Shown: one piece after another, positions 51,483 to 62,388 of the stretch
How the letters are laid out: every line of letters begins with the position of its first letter
How positions within the stretch are numbered: position 1 is the stretch's first letter
NCBI GenBank assembly: GCA_949316235.1
Contig: OX438742.1
Span: 38,074,853-38,138,852, forward strand
Length of the DNA: 64,000 nt
Direction: 5' to 3'
DNA from: Oegoconia quadripuncta
Lineage: Eukaryota > Arthropoda > Insecta > Lepidoptera > Autostichidae
The notes under the pieces: model-generated
Seen by the model: only the letters and a program-made list of their open reading frames with translations
What the model was told of the DNA's origin: nothing
Databases searched by the model: none
Translations under genes and position numbers: made by a program

Positions 51483-51897
51483 TTGGGTTTTTACCTATGA
51501 AATTGGAGTTTTTTTTTCTTCGTTAATCATATGTACCTACCAATTCCTGCGATTTTCAAAGCTATATCCAAATTTGTTTTTGAATATTATTTCAAGGTTT
51601 TACATGAAATATTTTTTAATTTCTGGGCTAAATCACATAATAAAAAAAATTTGAACAGAGCTCTTTTCATGTGCTTCCCATAATCACTTCTTACATTCGC
51701 TGAAACTTTTATAAAGCGGTTACTTTTAAAAATTAACGCTGCCTATACTTAACTTAATATTATCCGATAATACACACAAAGTTTAGCTAAATTTTGATTT
51801 GCCGTTCCCAAAAAAAATCAAAAATGTTTGTATAGAGAGAAAACAGTCTTAATGAAATTCTTCATACAAAACGCCAATTTCATGGGTAAGGACCTAA
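51483..51897 (+). mobile_element. TA-MITE family, copy 3, complete
   Basis: 415 bp between TA duplications (51481-51482 and 51898-51899). Ends are TTGGGTTTTTACCTATGAAA and, reversed, TTAGGTCCTTACCCATGAAA, terminal inverted repeats of about 27 bp. No coding frame. Confidence 0.9.
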
Positions 51898-51899
51898 TA

Positions 51900-52240
51900 A
51901 TACTCCATCATGTTTATCATACATTACTCTAGTACATAGGCGAGTAACAGTCCATTGGCAATCGTCTAGCTCTATCTTTAATCCCTCGTCATCATGTGTA
52001 ATGGAAAGTACTCATCTCAACAAATCAAACTAGGCCAAATTCGACTATCTTGCCATTTGCCGTCGGGGAGTTTCCCGGCGCCATCATCAGATCCACTCGA
52101 GGGTACCATAGTATTACATTATCACTGAACTCACATAAAAATGCCAAATTTCAGCTCAATCAACCGGTTGAAAATTGGTTTGCAAATTTTGAAACGACCA
52201 CCCTTTTTACAAGCTAAATAAAAGCTTTTAAAAAGAGAGG
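51900..52240. repeat. Decayed interspersed repeat
   Basis: CTTGCCATTTGCCGTCGGGG, TTTCCCGGCGCCATCATCAG, ATGCCAAATTTCAGCTCAAT and TCAACCGGTTGAAAATTGG form a recognisable lepidopteran repeat pattern. The element class is unknown to me. Confidence 0.4.
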
Positions 52241-52439
52241 CTTTCAAATAGCAGAAAGATTAATTTTGTGTTGTGGTAACATATCTCTCTGGCTTAACCT
52301 GTCAAGGCAATTTACCGCAGTGTTTCTGACTTGCGGTTTCACTTCAATCGTACTACGCAAATAACGCCTCTCAATATAAAAACCAACATACAGTATTACA
52401 TGTATACATAAGTAAATGTAAATAATAAATAAAACGCGT

Positions 52440-52741
52440 GAGCGTCGGTGGCTCAGTGGAGGAGACACAGTCTCCCAATTTGGGAGGTCCAGGATTGATC
52501 CCCAGGCAGACCATGTACCAATGAGTTTTTAAATTTAATTTAATTACTTATGTGCATTTATACGACTGCTCTTATATGGTGAATGAACACATTATGAGGA
52601 AACCTAAATGCCTGAGAAATAAAACACTCGAAGGCATGTGAAATCCTCAACCCCGCACTGGGCCAGCGTGGTGGACTATGGCCCATACTTTTTTTTTAAT
52701 ATGAGGGAAGGTTTATATCTCTGTTTACGGACTGATGATGA
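52440..52741 (+). mobile_element. SINE-D, nearly full length
   Basis: Head AGCGTCGGTGGCTCAGTGGA, B-box region changed to GGATTGATCCCC, 3' domain CCAGCGTGGTGGACTATGGC, T run replacing CTCCCTCA, and GATGATGA end. Confidence 0.9.
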
Positions 52742-52861
52742 ATAAATAAAATATTTCAAACATCTAGTCCAAATTCTTTCTTTTTTTCATTGTCTGTGAA
52801 ATGACAGTCACTTCAATCTTTATTTCAACATAAGATACATGATACCTACATGACATTTTTG

Positions 52862-53016
52862 ATTCGTCTAGCATCTATAGTATATTATGGGTACTAAATA
52901 ACGGGTAAGTAAATATACATATTCATCACTTCGTCATCATCATACAAACATTTATCTTACCCGGATTCGTACCCGTAACAGTTGGTTTTAGAAGTCATGG
53001 TCACTACCATGTTGTT
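52862..53016 (-). mobile_element. SINE-C, diverged
   Basis: CTAGCATCTATAGTATATTA, AACAGTTGGTTTTAGAAGTC and ACCCGGATTCGTACCCG (altered B box) on plus. The tail is mostly lost. Confidence 0.6.
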
Positions 53017-53019
53017 TTT

Positions 53020-53337
53020 AAATAACCTCTAACTCCATGTTCTTTTCTTTGCCGTATCCATACGTATCTAATAAATACCTAATTACCTACGTCTTCATTG
53101 TAACTAGATAATTTGTATTTCCCATGTGAGACTGGAGTTTCCATAGAGAAACTATGCAAACGATTTTGTGATGCATTGTTTGAATTCGGACTAAACTAAA
53201 TAAATAATAATAAATAAATATCCACTACACTAATCAACCGGAAAAGTGTACACTCATTTATTATTCTATAATTATTTAATGTTTTGTAAGAGCCGGTGAT
53301 GTGTTGTTCTGTCAGGAAATTATTAACACATACGACT
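53020..53337. other. No gene recognised
   Basis: No supported feature. Confidence 0.25.
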
Positions 53338-53522
53338 TGTTACTGTGGTATTTAGAGATCCTGACCGCTATGTATAGAGGTCACCGGTTCGAATTCGGCA
53401 GGGGCATATGTTTGTATGATGAATACGGGCATGTGTACCTTGATTAACCATCTGGTAGCCATAAAACAAGCCTAGTTGTTTCGTGTGGAACTAGATGGCG
53501 CTGTGTGTATGTCAAAGGATTA
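53338..53522 (+). mobile_element. SINE-B with core deletion
   Basis: TTAGAGATCCTGACCGCTAT, B box GGTTCGAATTCGGC, CATATGTTTGTATGATGAAT, then directly TTAACCATCTGGTAGCCATA and AACTAGATGGCGCTGTGTG. Confidence 0.85.
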
Positions 53523-53524
53523 AC

Positions 53525-54090
53525 TGATCGTTAACATTTTTTTATTTATATAACAAAAGCACACAGCAACCAGCACACTGGATACTCGGCAAACTATCTA
53601 ATAATTAATTGGATTAATAATAATTAATTGGATAAAGTATCATTAGCCGTGACATTGTCATTTAATCACGCACTATTAACCCCCAACGGCGGGAGATTAG
53701 TCATGGACAGTCGGTTTATTATTGACACTGGACCAATCTTCCGAATTAAGTCGAAAGCAAAATACGTTCCATGTTTATCCTACACCGCCGCTTCGGATTG
53801 ATATCATATTTATCGTACGGTAATGTATTTAATTATTCCTCTATTTTATTACAAATAAAGCCTTTGAGATTTACACAATGCGGTGCCAGTTTTTTATCGC
53901 GATTTTACGAGTGAGAATCACGTTTAGAAATATCGCGGAGTCCAAAGTGGCGATAACATTTTCAGGAATACGAAGTTTTTACGAGCTATAATTCTCCGGT
54001 GAGACCGCTTTGAAATTGTTTATACCAAAGTTCACCTGTTCATATGATAATTAAGTGTTTAGGGGTGATATGGGAAAATTACGGAACTAA
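53525..54090. other. No gene recognised
   Basis: GC and AT blocks alternate (53660-53800, 53880-54010) without a recognisable frame or repeat. Confidence 0.3.
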
Positions 54091-54425
54091 TTTTTTTTAT
54101 GCACAACAGGTTTTCACTTGACCTCAATCACACCTGATGTTAAGTGAAGATGAGGTCGAAGGTGGAAGCGTATTGACCCGGAAACCCCAACACATTTGGG
54201 GGACTGCCTATCTTATCTCTGACAACCGGAACACAACAATGCTATTAACATTGCTGCTTGGCGGCAGATTTACATAAGGTGGTGGTAGCTAGCCAGGCGG
54301 ACATTTAAAATGCCCTATACCATCAACCAAAACGAGTACTTACATATGTACCCCGCTGGGGATCGGACCCGCGACCTCCGAATCGTAAACCCAATGTTGT
54401 TTACATTGAGCCAAGGAGGCGGTTA
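54091..54425 (-). mobile_element. SINE-A, full length
   Basis: Complete from T tract to GAGCCAAGGAGGCGGTTA. B box reads GGTCCGATCC and the A-box region TTGGCTCAATG, so the promoter has small changes. Confidence 0.92.
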
Positions 54426-54447
54426 TAAATAAATATTGTTGGGGTCC

Positions 54448-54642
54448 AGCCTGCTCTCACTGGAAGAGGATATTCAACATAATCCACCACCTGTGCCCAA
54501 TGCGGATTGGTACATTTGTGTCAGATTAGTGGCCACCTGACAGTCAGTGTTTTTAAGCCGTCCCTTGGCGATCGACTTGGCGTAACGACTGCCTTGAACT
54601 AAAAATAATCTGGGCGGACTATTTAACGTGCTAAGCTAATTA
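54448..54642 (-). mobile_element. 5S-headed SINE, 3' part
   Basis: On plus CCACCTGTGCCCAATGCGG, GTGGCCACCTGACAGTCAGT, GTTTTTAAGCCGTCCC and GACTATTTAACGTGC are the reverse of the body seen at 40430-40600. The 5S head is missing. Confidence 0.7.
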
Positions 54643-54644
54643 TT

Positions 54645-55055
54645 TTTTCGAAAGTCTTGGAACAAAGGAGGAATAACATGCAGGACAACTCTCTCACACA
54701 CACATACTCAATGGGTACCTACTACATTGAGGAAGACCAACCAAACAAGTCAATCACCCTAACCTAGAAAGGGTTTGTTCGTACGGCTTGTACTATTTAG
54801 AAGTCCTTATCATTGTTTTCTTCAGAATAGAATAACTTATAAATAGAAAACCTAATTTTACGGTCTCGTTTGTTTTGTCATTAGTTCATTATCTACTCTC
54901 AGGTCATCATATATATGTCGTAGATCAATGGGTTCGGGGTGTGGGCGTTAAGAGACCGGGACGGTACCATTCGCGTGGTAAAGGCACAGATTACTAATAA
55001 GTTACTAAAGTAAGTAAAGGGTGCTCGAGCAATGGCGACATTATTGCAAGCTACC
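54645..55055. other. No gene recognised
   Basis: No supported feature. Confidence 0.25.
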
Positions 55056-55059
55056 ATAG

Positions 55060-55530
55060 GAAATCGACAACGTATTCACATTCGATTATAATCATGGAAC
55101 CTGAGATGCTTTCTGTTGAAGAGAAAACATTTGCACGCCCCTCATGCCATATACATCTTGGCCCCCGCGTGCAGTCTATGGAATTCAACCGGACCTGGTC
55201 TTCAATTCCTCCTTGCTCAAATCCCATGATCAACTTCTTATTAGCTAACGACTCACTGGATTCTTCCAAGCGTCGGTGATAATGGTAATCAGCATCACTC
55301 ACAGTCGTTGATATGTTCAGTGGAGGTCCGACTCCTTCGAAGGCTGGTAGCAAAGTGTGTCCCATTTTGGATGTGAAGACCTAATATAACTGTTAACGTC
55401 GTCACCGCGCCGCTTCGGGCGATACCAGCGCCAATAGGGTTTACTTTCCATTAACTGCGTATTATGATAGTCAGTTGACCGTTTGAATAATGAATTCTAT
55501 CGCTAATTTATCGCTATCTCCGACATATAC
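55060..55530 (-). repeat. Repeat family H, longest copy
   Basis: Matches 35438-35640 over 55380-55530 and 57985-58320 over much of 55060-55440, so it links the two. The minus strand has an open 104-codon frame (55051-55365: MGHTLLPAFEGVGPPLNIST ... ENGG is absent). Another frame upstream reads IGAGIARSGAVTTLTVILGL. Either the family carries captured coding sequence or these frames are chance. Shared codons with the other copies are described in findings. Confidence 0.55.
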
Positions 55531-55790
55531 TATAATATAATCCTAAATAATATAATAATAAGGGATATACTAATTTAGAAATCAGAGTTCCTCTAGTTAA
55601 GTTCTCTTTTGTTGTATGTATTTTTGCGACTATTTTTTTTTTGACATTGATTGAATTACTTAACGAATTTTTTATTTGTAATTTTATTTATTGTCTAAAT
55701 TATTTATTATTATTCAGTTTCAATTTCACTATTTACTTTTTATGTTTACCTATAGATTGTAGAATGATTATTATTTAATAGTGACTTTCC

Positions 55791-56027
55791 ACCGAATTAT
55801 TTTATAAGAATTGTAATAAAATATGAGAATCTGTAATTAGCATAACTTTGGCTTATAGATTTTGTGTAATAATTTTTATAATGATGCTGCTGATTCTGTA
55901 TTATCCAAAAATGATTATAAAAATCATTATCATTATATTTATAATTTATTACACAAAATCTATAAGCCAAAGTTATGTTAATTACAGATTCTCATATTTT
56001 ATTACAATTCTTATAAAACAATTCGGT
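55791..56027. repeat. Large near-perfect inverted repeat, arms about 82 bp
   Basis: Left arm 55791-55873 begins ACCGAATTATTTTATAAGAA and includes GGCTTATAGATTTTGTGTAA. Right arm 55947-56027 is its reverse complement with only a few mismatches, ending ACAATTCGGT. About 73 bases lie between. A 71-codon open frame over it is structural, not a gene. Confidence 0.92.
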
Positions 56028-56082
56028 GATAAAATAATTAAAAGTCGTTATGAATTTATCTGAACCAACCTCTACCATAATA

Positions 56083-56481
56083 TTGGGTCTTTACCAATGA
56101 AATTGGAGTTTTTTTTCTTCGATAATTATATGTACCAATTGCTGCGATTTTCAAAGCTCTATCTAAATTTGTTTTTTATTTGGAAAATGGAATATTATTT
56201 CAAGGTTTCACATAAAATCACATAATAAAAAAAAATTTGAACAGAGCTCTTTTCATGTGCTTCCCATAATCATTTCTTGGATTTGCAGAAACTTTTATAA
56301 AGCGGTTACTTTTAAAAATTAAGCTGCCTATACTTAACTTAATGTTATCCGATAATACACACAAAGTTTAGCTAAATTTGGATTTGCCGTTCCCAAAAAA
56401 AAATCAAAAATGTTTGTATGGAGAGAACAGTCTTAATGAAATTCTTCATACAAAACGCCAATTTCATAGGTAAGGACCTAA
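56083..56481 (+). mobile_element. TA-MITE family, copy 4, complete
   Basis: 399 bp between TA duplications (56081-56082 and 56482-56483). Ends are TTGGGTCTTTACCAATGAAA and, reversed, TTAGGTCCTTACCTATGAAA. Co-linear with 51483-51897 except for a deletion around the TTCTGGGC block. Confidence 0.9.
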
Positions 56482-56484
56482 TAT

Positions 56485-57341
56485 TAGGGATAAACTAGCA
56501 CATCTCTAATCTCTTTTCTCATCCTAATCTCAAAATAATCAAGACAAACTCGCTTCTGCGTCTGATTGCGCGCTTAGTTATCCTAACCTACGCAAAGGAC
56601 TAATGATCTAGAGAATTACATCCGGAAGATATTTATGCTACATGCATATTATATTTATAATGAGTAAAGTCGATGTTTTCTAGAAAGTCGTAAATAAAAT
56701 ATTTTCAGTAGCTTACGTTACTGATGTAATGTAAGTTACATTTTCAAGTACTTGAATATTTCTAAAAAAATACTGTTTAGCTCGCTTACGCTAGTAGTAA
56801 ATTATGGTAATTCGAAACGTCTATCCATTAGACATTTATCCCTGTAAATGGATGGGAGCCTGTCCTGAAGGCTCTCCGACTACACTAAACACAATGAAAC
56901 TCAAGGAGCTGAAGCTGTAGGGCTTTTATATCTGCGCTGAGACAAGTATTCAACTTGACAAATGTCATAAAAAAAACCAATACAAAAATATAAAAGTAAA
57001 GAATCTAGAAAAGGTAGGCTGGTAAAGCTGCCAGTCACCAATAATCCTCTTATCCTTAGTTCTAGGCCACTTACGTGGTACTAAATTTAGCAATCGAACG
57101 CAAACGAGCAAATGGAAAATTATTAGTGATCGAACGCTAAAAGGTCTACGTGGGACGATGGCTGACCGTCATCACTAAAAGCAAAATCTCTAGTATTTAC
57201 AGAGTTCTAGGAAACACATCATTTCAGATCCCGCCTCGCCCTGTCAATGCTGTCAAGATAAATATTTTCCGTCTTCCTGAACCCTTCGCATTCGAAAACA
57301 CACAACTTACATCAGATACAAGTAACTCAAGCGGTAATATT
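56485..57341. other. No gene recognised
   Basis: 57060-57155 has ACGTGGTACTAAATTTAGC and GCTAAAAGGTCTACGTGGGA as a loose inverted pair, possibly a MITE relic. A 71-codon frame (57150-57365) runs into SINE-A and is rejected. Confidence 0.3.
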
Positions 57342-57619
57342 TACCGCCTCCGTGGCTCAATGTAAACAACATAGGGTTTACGAATTGGAAGTCGCAGGTT
57401 CGATCCTCAGCGGTTTAGTACTTAGTTTGATTGGTGGTAGGACATTTTATCTAAATCTAAATCTGTTGCCAAGCAGCAATGTTAATAGCTTTGTTGTGTT
57501 CCGGTTGTGAGAAATAAGAGATAAGATAGCCAGTCCCCAAAAATTTCCACCTTCAGCCTCATCTTCACATAACAGGTGTGATTGAGGTCGAATGCTAACC
57601 CGTTGAGCATAAAAAAAAC
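57342..57619 (+). mobile_element. SINE-A, full length with internal deletions
   Basis: Head TACCGCCTCCGTGGCTCAAT, B box GGTTCGATCC, loss of the CCGCCTGGCTAGCTACC segment and of the GTGTTGGGG segment, tail AACAGGTGTGATTGAGG and A tract. Confidence 0.88.
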
Positions 57620-57689
57620 TGGATTATTTGAATTCGAAAACAAATGTGATATTTTGAATTTCGAACATGAGTCAGTTTGTTTGTGAAGT

Positions 57690-57805
57690 TAAGAGGGCTT
57701 ATTCCGTCCAGTGCCCTCATTGAATAAATTGAGATTTCTTTTAAATACAGAATTAACCAAAATAATCCCTCTGACCTTCACTCGATAAGTCTAAAAGCTT
57801 AAATA
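57690..57805 (+). repeat. Repeat G
   Basis: TTATTCCGTCCAGTGCCCTC, ATTGAATAAATTGAGATTTC and CTGACCTTCACTCGATAAG; the reverse of 46930-47125. Confidence 0.55.
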
Positions 57806-57984
57806 AAATTAAAATAAATAATATCTAAATAGCTTTAATTTTATTTTTTATATTTTTTTAAATTTCAAATTATTGATAAAAATGACAAACTGTTTCTTAT
57901 AATCGGGGTCTCTGGAAAGTAACCCCGCTTATAAGAAAAAAATAGAAAGAAAAATTACCGACGGAATTTATAATTTCGAATATC

Positions 57985-58320
57985 ACATGACTATCGTTTG
58001 CTACAAGAAGTGAACCTGGTGGCGCTGGTATTACCGGAAATGTCGCGGTGACGACGTTTACAGAAATGTTAGGTCTGCACATCGTAATGGACGGGGACTT
58101 TGCTACCAGCGTCAAAGGGGTCGGACTACCATTTAACACATCAACTCTGATTACCTACTATACTACTACTATCATGAAATTTGAACGAGGAATTGTAGAC
58201 TAGTTAGGTTGAATTCCACAGACTGCATGCGAGGGCCAAGTTGGATGGCGTGAAGGGCATGCATATGCTACTCTCCACCAGTAAGCATCTCGGGTTCCAT
58301 GATCATAAATAATGAGGTTT
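57985..58320 (+). repeat. Repeat family H, copy 3
   Basis: One plus frame reads GGAGITGNVAVTTFTEMLGL and continues HIVMDGDFATSVKGVGLPFN before a stop near 58203. A CAGACTGCATGCGAGGGCCA block and GTTCCATGATCATAA block match the reverse of 55080-55190. The opposite strand is also open for 80 codons. Confidence 0.55.
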
Positions 58321-58617
58321 TTGTGTGATTTATGTGAGGGTAAGTAGTATGTAATAAAACATTGAAGGTTATCGGGCCAAGTGTCATTCTGCTATCCTAT
58401 TCGCAGGTATGGACTTGATATTATATTGCAATTTCCCAAGCTACCGTATACCACGAGAGGCTGGTACCGACCCTGTCGCTAGCAACGCCCGCGTTTCCCC
58501 GACAATTGATATTAAATAAACAACAATAAATAAATTAACAGTATTTTCTACAATGGGAACAAAAATTATTTTAACGGTGACAAATAAAAAAAATCCCCAA
58601 GTTCCCGGTTGATGGAG
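58321..58617. other. No gene recognised
   Basis: No supported feature. Confidence 0.25.
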
Positions 58618-58850
58618 GCAAAGTCAAATAGTCAGTTTTTACATTTATAAGCTATTGCTTGTTCAAAAGGCAATTTTCCCCTGAGAAGAAAAAGCAAAAC
58701 AATAGAAGGGTTGCTCTTTTAAAACTGGTTTTTATATTACAAAAAGGCATAATATTATTTCATTATTATAGCCTGGCATGAAACGAGCTGGTTATCCAAG
58801 GATGATTATCATATAAATAGTCTGATATTTTATAATAATGCTGAGTAGTA
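58618..58850 (-). mobile_element. LINE-F, 3' UTR fragment
   Basis: AGTCAGTTTTTACATTTATA, GCAATTTTCCCCTGAGAAGA and GAGCTGGTTATCCAAGGATG match 18555-18750. The coding part is reduced to the last few codons. Confidence 0.78.
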
Positions 58851-58859
58851 CCCAGAAGA

Positions 58860-59070
58860 CTGACCGAATTTTGTCCAAAGTATTAGCCAGCTCTCTAAAG
58901 AGAGCATGTAATGAAAATTATTGTACAGGATAGATTAAATTCATACATATTAATACAAGAGATCGCTGTAAGCGATAAGGCCGCCCAATTTGTAGTTTCT
59001 ATAGGATATTTAAATGTACCTTCCTTATTTAAACAATAAAGCGTATTTGATTGATTAATTGATTGATTAA
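58860..59070 (+). mobile_element. LINE 3' end with TTGA-repeat tail
   Basis: TACCTTCCTTATTTAAACAA, TAAAGCGTATTTGATTGATT ends the element and is the mirror of 8945-9000. The upstream 150 bp may be its 3' UTR. Confidence 0.5.
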
Positions 59071-59074
59071 ATTA

Positions 59075-59569
59075 TCGTATCTTTAATTCAATGTCCAAAA
59101 GTAATTCTATCTGAATCTGCACACTCCGATCGTACTCTAAGCGATCGAAACTTAATATCGCAATAAACGTTAAGAAAGCACACAACATCCATCACACAGA
59201 GAAAATAGAAGGAAATTGTTATTATATGCCTATCTGCGTATCATTTTTCATAGACCAATATTTTTGCGACACTATAACTCAAGGTCTTAGGGTTAGCCGT
59301 GTTTAACAAGTGTCTCTCACTCACTTTGGGTCAATTTCATATTTTGTAATTTTTTTATTCTTTATTTTTCTCTTTGGACTCCGTACCGTACGGACGTGCC
59401 TAATAGATCCACGTATAATTTATATAGAAATATAAAAATAAAAATAAAAACATTTTGTAATAATTCACGGAAGAATAATAGGATAGCATAAGCCCTGAGA
59501 AGTTACTAACAAATTCAAGAAAGAGGCGGCGCGTGGTGAGTGAGATAACTACTATGCCCACATAAACAG
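59075..59569. other. No gene recognised
   Basis: No supported feature; 59370-59400 (TTGGACTCCGTACCGTACGG) is part of a common repeat motif. Confidence 0.3.
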
Positions 59570-60125
59570 TGTACGAAATATGTAAAATATTTAGGGTTAA
59601 TCATTGATAAGAATTTGAATTTCGAGGAACATATACTACAGCTTTCAAAAAGAATTAGGAAACTAATATATAGCAACTGAGGCATGTCGCTGCAGGTGGA
59701 ATCGTGAGACAAGTCTATCTTTCACTTTGCCAGTCAGTTATCTCGTATGGCATTACCTGTTGGGGCGGAGCTGCAAAAACAAACCTAATCCTAGTCGAAC
59801 GATCCCAAAGGATCTTACTAAAAGTATCCCTATTTAAACCATACACCTTCCCTACAAATACATTGTATAACATAACACAAGTTTTAACGGTAAGACAATT
59901 AATTATACATATTACTTACCATAACAAAACAACACTCATCGTTGTACTACATAGAAGACCATTTATCAGCAACTAAGCGCCTTGATCACAACGTCTGTCC
60001 TCGGAAATTATTTAGAACCTCTTTTGCACCCCGGTTTTTGAAAGAAAGAAAGAAAGAAAGAAAAAATTATTTAAACCCATCGCATGACAAAACATTTGGG
60101 TTATCAAGGTCCGAGACTATATAAC
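59570..60125 (+). pseudogene. CR1/Jockey-type RT C-terminal fragment
   Basis: The first frame reads TKYVKYLGLIIDKNLNFEEH and ILQLSKRIRKLIYSN before a stop at about 59678. After a frame change, RQVYLSLCQSVISYGITCWG follows from 59707. The YLGxxID...H and SYGITCWG motifs mark the thumb region and beyond of a non-LTR reverse transcriptase, here from a family different from LINE-F. The frame ends at 59976; a later frame to 60124 may carry the terminal codons. It is inactive. Confidence 0.78.
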
Positions 60126-60300
60126 AAAGTAAAGGAACTTCTTCTTCTTCTTGCTTCTCTACGAGGAAACTGAAAATTTACTTTTAAACATAACCTGACT
60201 GTAAGACTTACCTCTCACTTACCAAATATAAAAATATTTATATATCACTATATATACAATATAATACAAAAGTAATAGTAAGTTCTCGTGGCTCACACAT

Positions 60301-60301
<1 letters not shown>

Positions 60302-60376
<75 letters not shown>
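60302..60376. repeat. CA microsatellite, about 37 units
   Basis: Uninterrupted CA dinucleotides, flanked by further CA-rich degenerate sequence to about 60470. Likely polymorphic in length. A cysteine/valine open frame through it is an artefact. Confidence 0.97.
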
Positions 60377-60378
<2 letters not shown>

Positions 60379-60599
60379 ACACACATACATACACCCACGC
60401 GCACGTAGACACTTTCAAGCACTTACACAATACACATAAAATTTAATATCTCCCTCACACACAGGCGATAACAAACACAGGTTTGCTTAGATTTTGTTCT
60501 ATTAATGTAAATTTAGGAATCCATTGAGGAGTTAGCAGCTGATGCTTATAACACAAGTATTTTTAATGCTTAGCATGAGCATCAGCTGGGAACGTACTT

Positions 60600-60705
60600 T
60601 TAGAAATTCTAATGAATATTACAAAATTTTACCGGTTGTAAACTACTGAATTTACCTGTGGTTAAATAAATTATTCTTATTCTTATTCTATTCTTATTTT
60701 CCTTT
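60600..60705 (+). mobile_element. LINE 3' end with TTCTTA tail
   Basis: GGTTAAATAAATTATTCTTA then TTCTTATTCTATTCTTATT looks like a 3' terminus with short tandem units. It could be the end of the element whose RT fragment is at 59570, with the CA repeat inside the 3' UTR. Confidence 0.5.
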
Positions 60706-60709
60706 TAAG

Positions 60710-62388
60710 TGTAAATTTTGTTTAGCGATTTTTGTCGCTTATACTTAATAGGAAAAATAAAAAAATAATTGGAGTCACTAAACTGAACGTTCAGTGAGTA
60801 GTTGACCAAGCTGCCTCAGATGTCGGAGGTCAAAATAGTCTGTACAATTCCCATGTCCAAACAATATAATTTCAGCTTTCTGATTAATGTCTTCCTCTTC
60901 ACCTTGCTTCTGACACAATCCATCTATAGATGTTGCACATCTTCCACCTTGCCATAACATTCACAAATTGGGGAATCAGTGTTTATCATCACATTTGCTA
61001 ATTTCTTCCATGCCTAGTACCCATCCAGAACGTAGTTTAATAGCTAATTTAATTCTTTTTATTTTATAGTCACTAAACAAAGGTTTTAGGGTTTACTTAC
61101 TGTCTAATAAGATAACTAAATTAAGCAGTTTACCATTACTCTTAAATAAACCCTTTGTCTCGGAAACTTGAGGTGTCATTACAGGATAGTATTTATCCGC
61201 GGCAATTATTCTTAATTTGGCCTGGAATTCTTAATTTATTTATCCCGCGGGCACTAATGATTTTCTTGAAATAAAAAGTAATCTATATCCTATTCCAAAG
61301 CATATTCTACCTGTGAAAAAAATTTAATCGAAATTCTTTCATCCGTTTCGCCGCGATTTAGCAAGAAACATCCACTCATACGCATTAATTGTACGAGTGT
61401 CAGTAGGACATTTACCAATAATGTTTCGCTAAGGGGGCGACGCACTGAGTCGCGAAAAGGGAAAACAGGTTGAATTAACAATTGGTGGACTGTATTATAC
61501 AATAAATGAATTAATTTATATAAATAAATTAATAAATAAAGATATCCAAAAGTAGTAGCTATAAAAAAATTTGGATAGGTACAGTACAGACCATCGCTTT
61601 ATGTATATCAGTTTCACTACCTACTGTAGAACCATAAAAATTGCACATTTTATAATACATAGCAACTTTTCTTTGAATAAGAAATATGAAATAAGTTTAT
61701 TGACAAAATCAATAAAAGGAAATCTTATGAGCGAGCAGGCTGTTCGGAGAAATGGACCGTGTGTTATTTTTGTCCCGCGCAAACTATGCTACATAATTTG
61801 AACAGATCCATGAATAAAAATGAACTGATGTGGTCACGTCGTTCTATTTTGATTAATTTTGCCCATATAATTTTATTTTATATTAATTTGATGATTTTTA
61901 TACTGTATTTTTATTAAAAAATGCCTCAAATTTTATACAGAAATAAAAAAGGAAGAAATAATATTTAAGAGCATGTAGTTACACTAACAGTGTATTGGAC
62001 CTCTTTCTCTTTGCCAGGAAGTCTCATAATTGAGTCCTTATTGACTTATCTTTGTTGTGTATCGTTAATTACATAGAACTAGTAAATTAACAGACTTGTA
62101 TCAGCATGTAGCATTCCTTCAGTGTTCAAGTTGACAAAGCACTTGACCCTGGTATCTGAGGGCTGTTATCTCTGTACTGTAGAGAAAAGCGATATGGAGA
62201 AAGAAGGGGAACAGCGAAAGATTAGAAATCGTAGAAAACTGTCGCCTGATAAACGTCTTATTGCTATATGTGAACTAACAAGAAACGAGACAAATTAGAA
62301 ACGGGTATTACAGTAAATTAAACAATTTAATGAGTTTTTAGTTTAAACCCGAAAAAGCACGGTTTACACTTCCATAGTGCTTTGCATG
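60710..62388. other. No gene recognised; one repeat remnant
   Basis: 61240-61365 (TTTATCCCGCGGGCACTAAT, TTTCATCCGTTTCGCCGCG) is related to the repeat at 4640-4800. Short frames at 60778-60960, 61290-61502 and 61571-61801 show no motifs. 62195-62260 is purine-rich. Confidence 0.35.

Noticed and set aside
55848..56063. 71-codon isoleucine-rich frame
   Set aside because: It lies across the large inverted repeat and reflects AT-rich structure.
60219..60422. Cysteine/valine-rich minus frame
   Set aside because: It is a direct read-through of the CA microsatellite and has no biological support.
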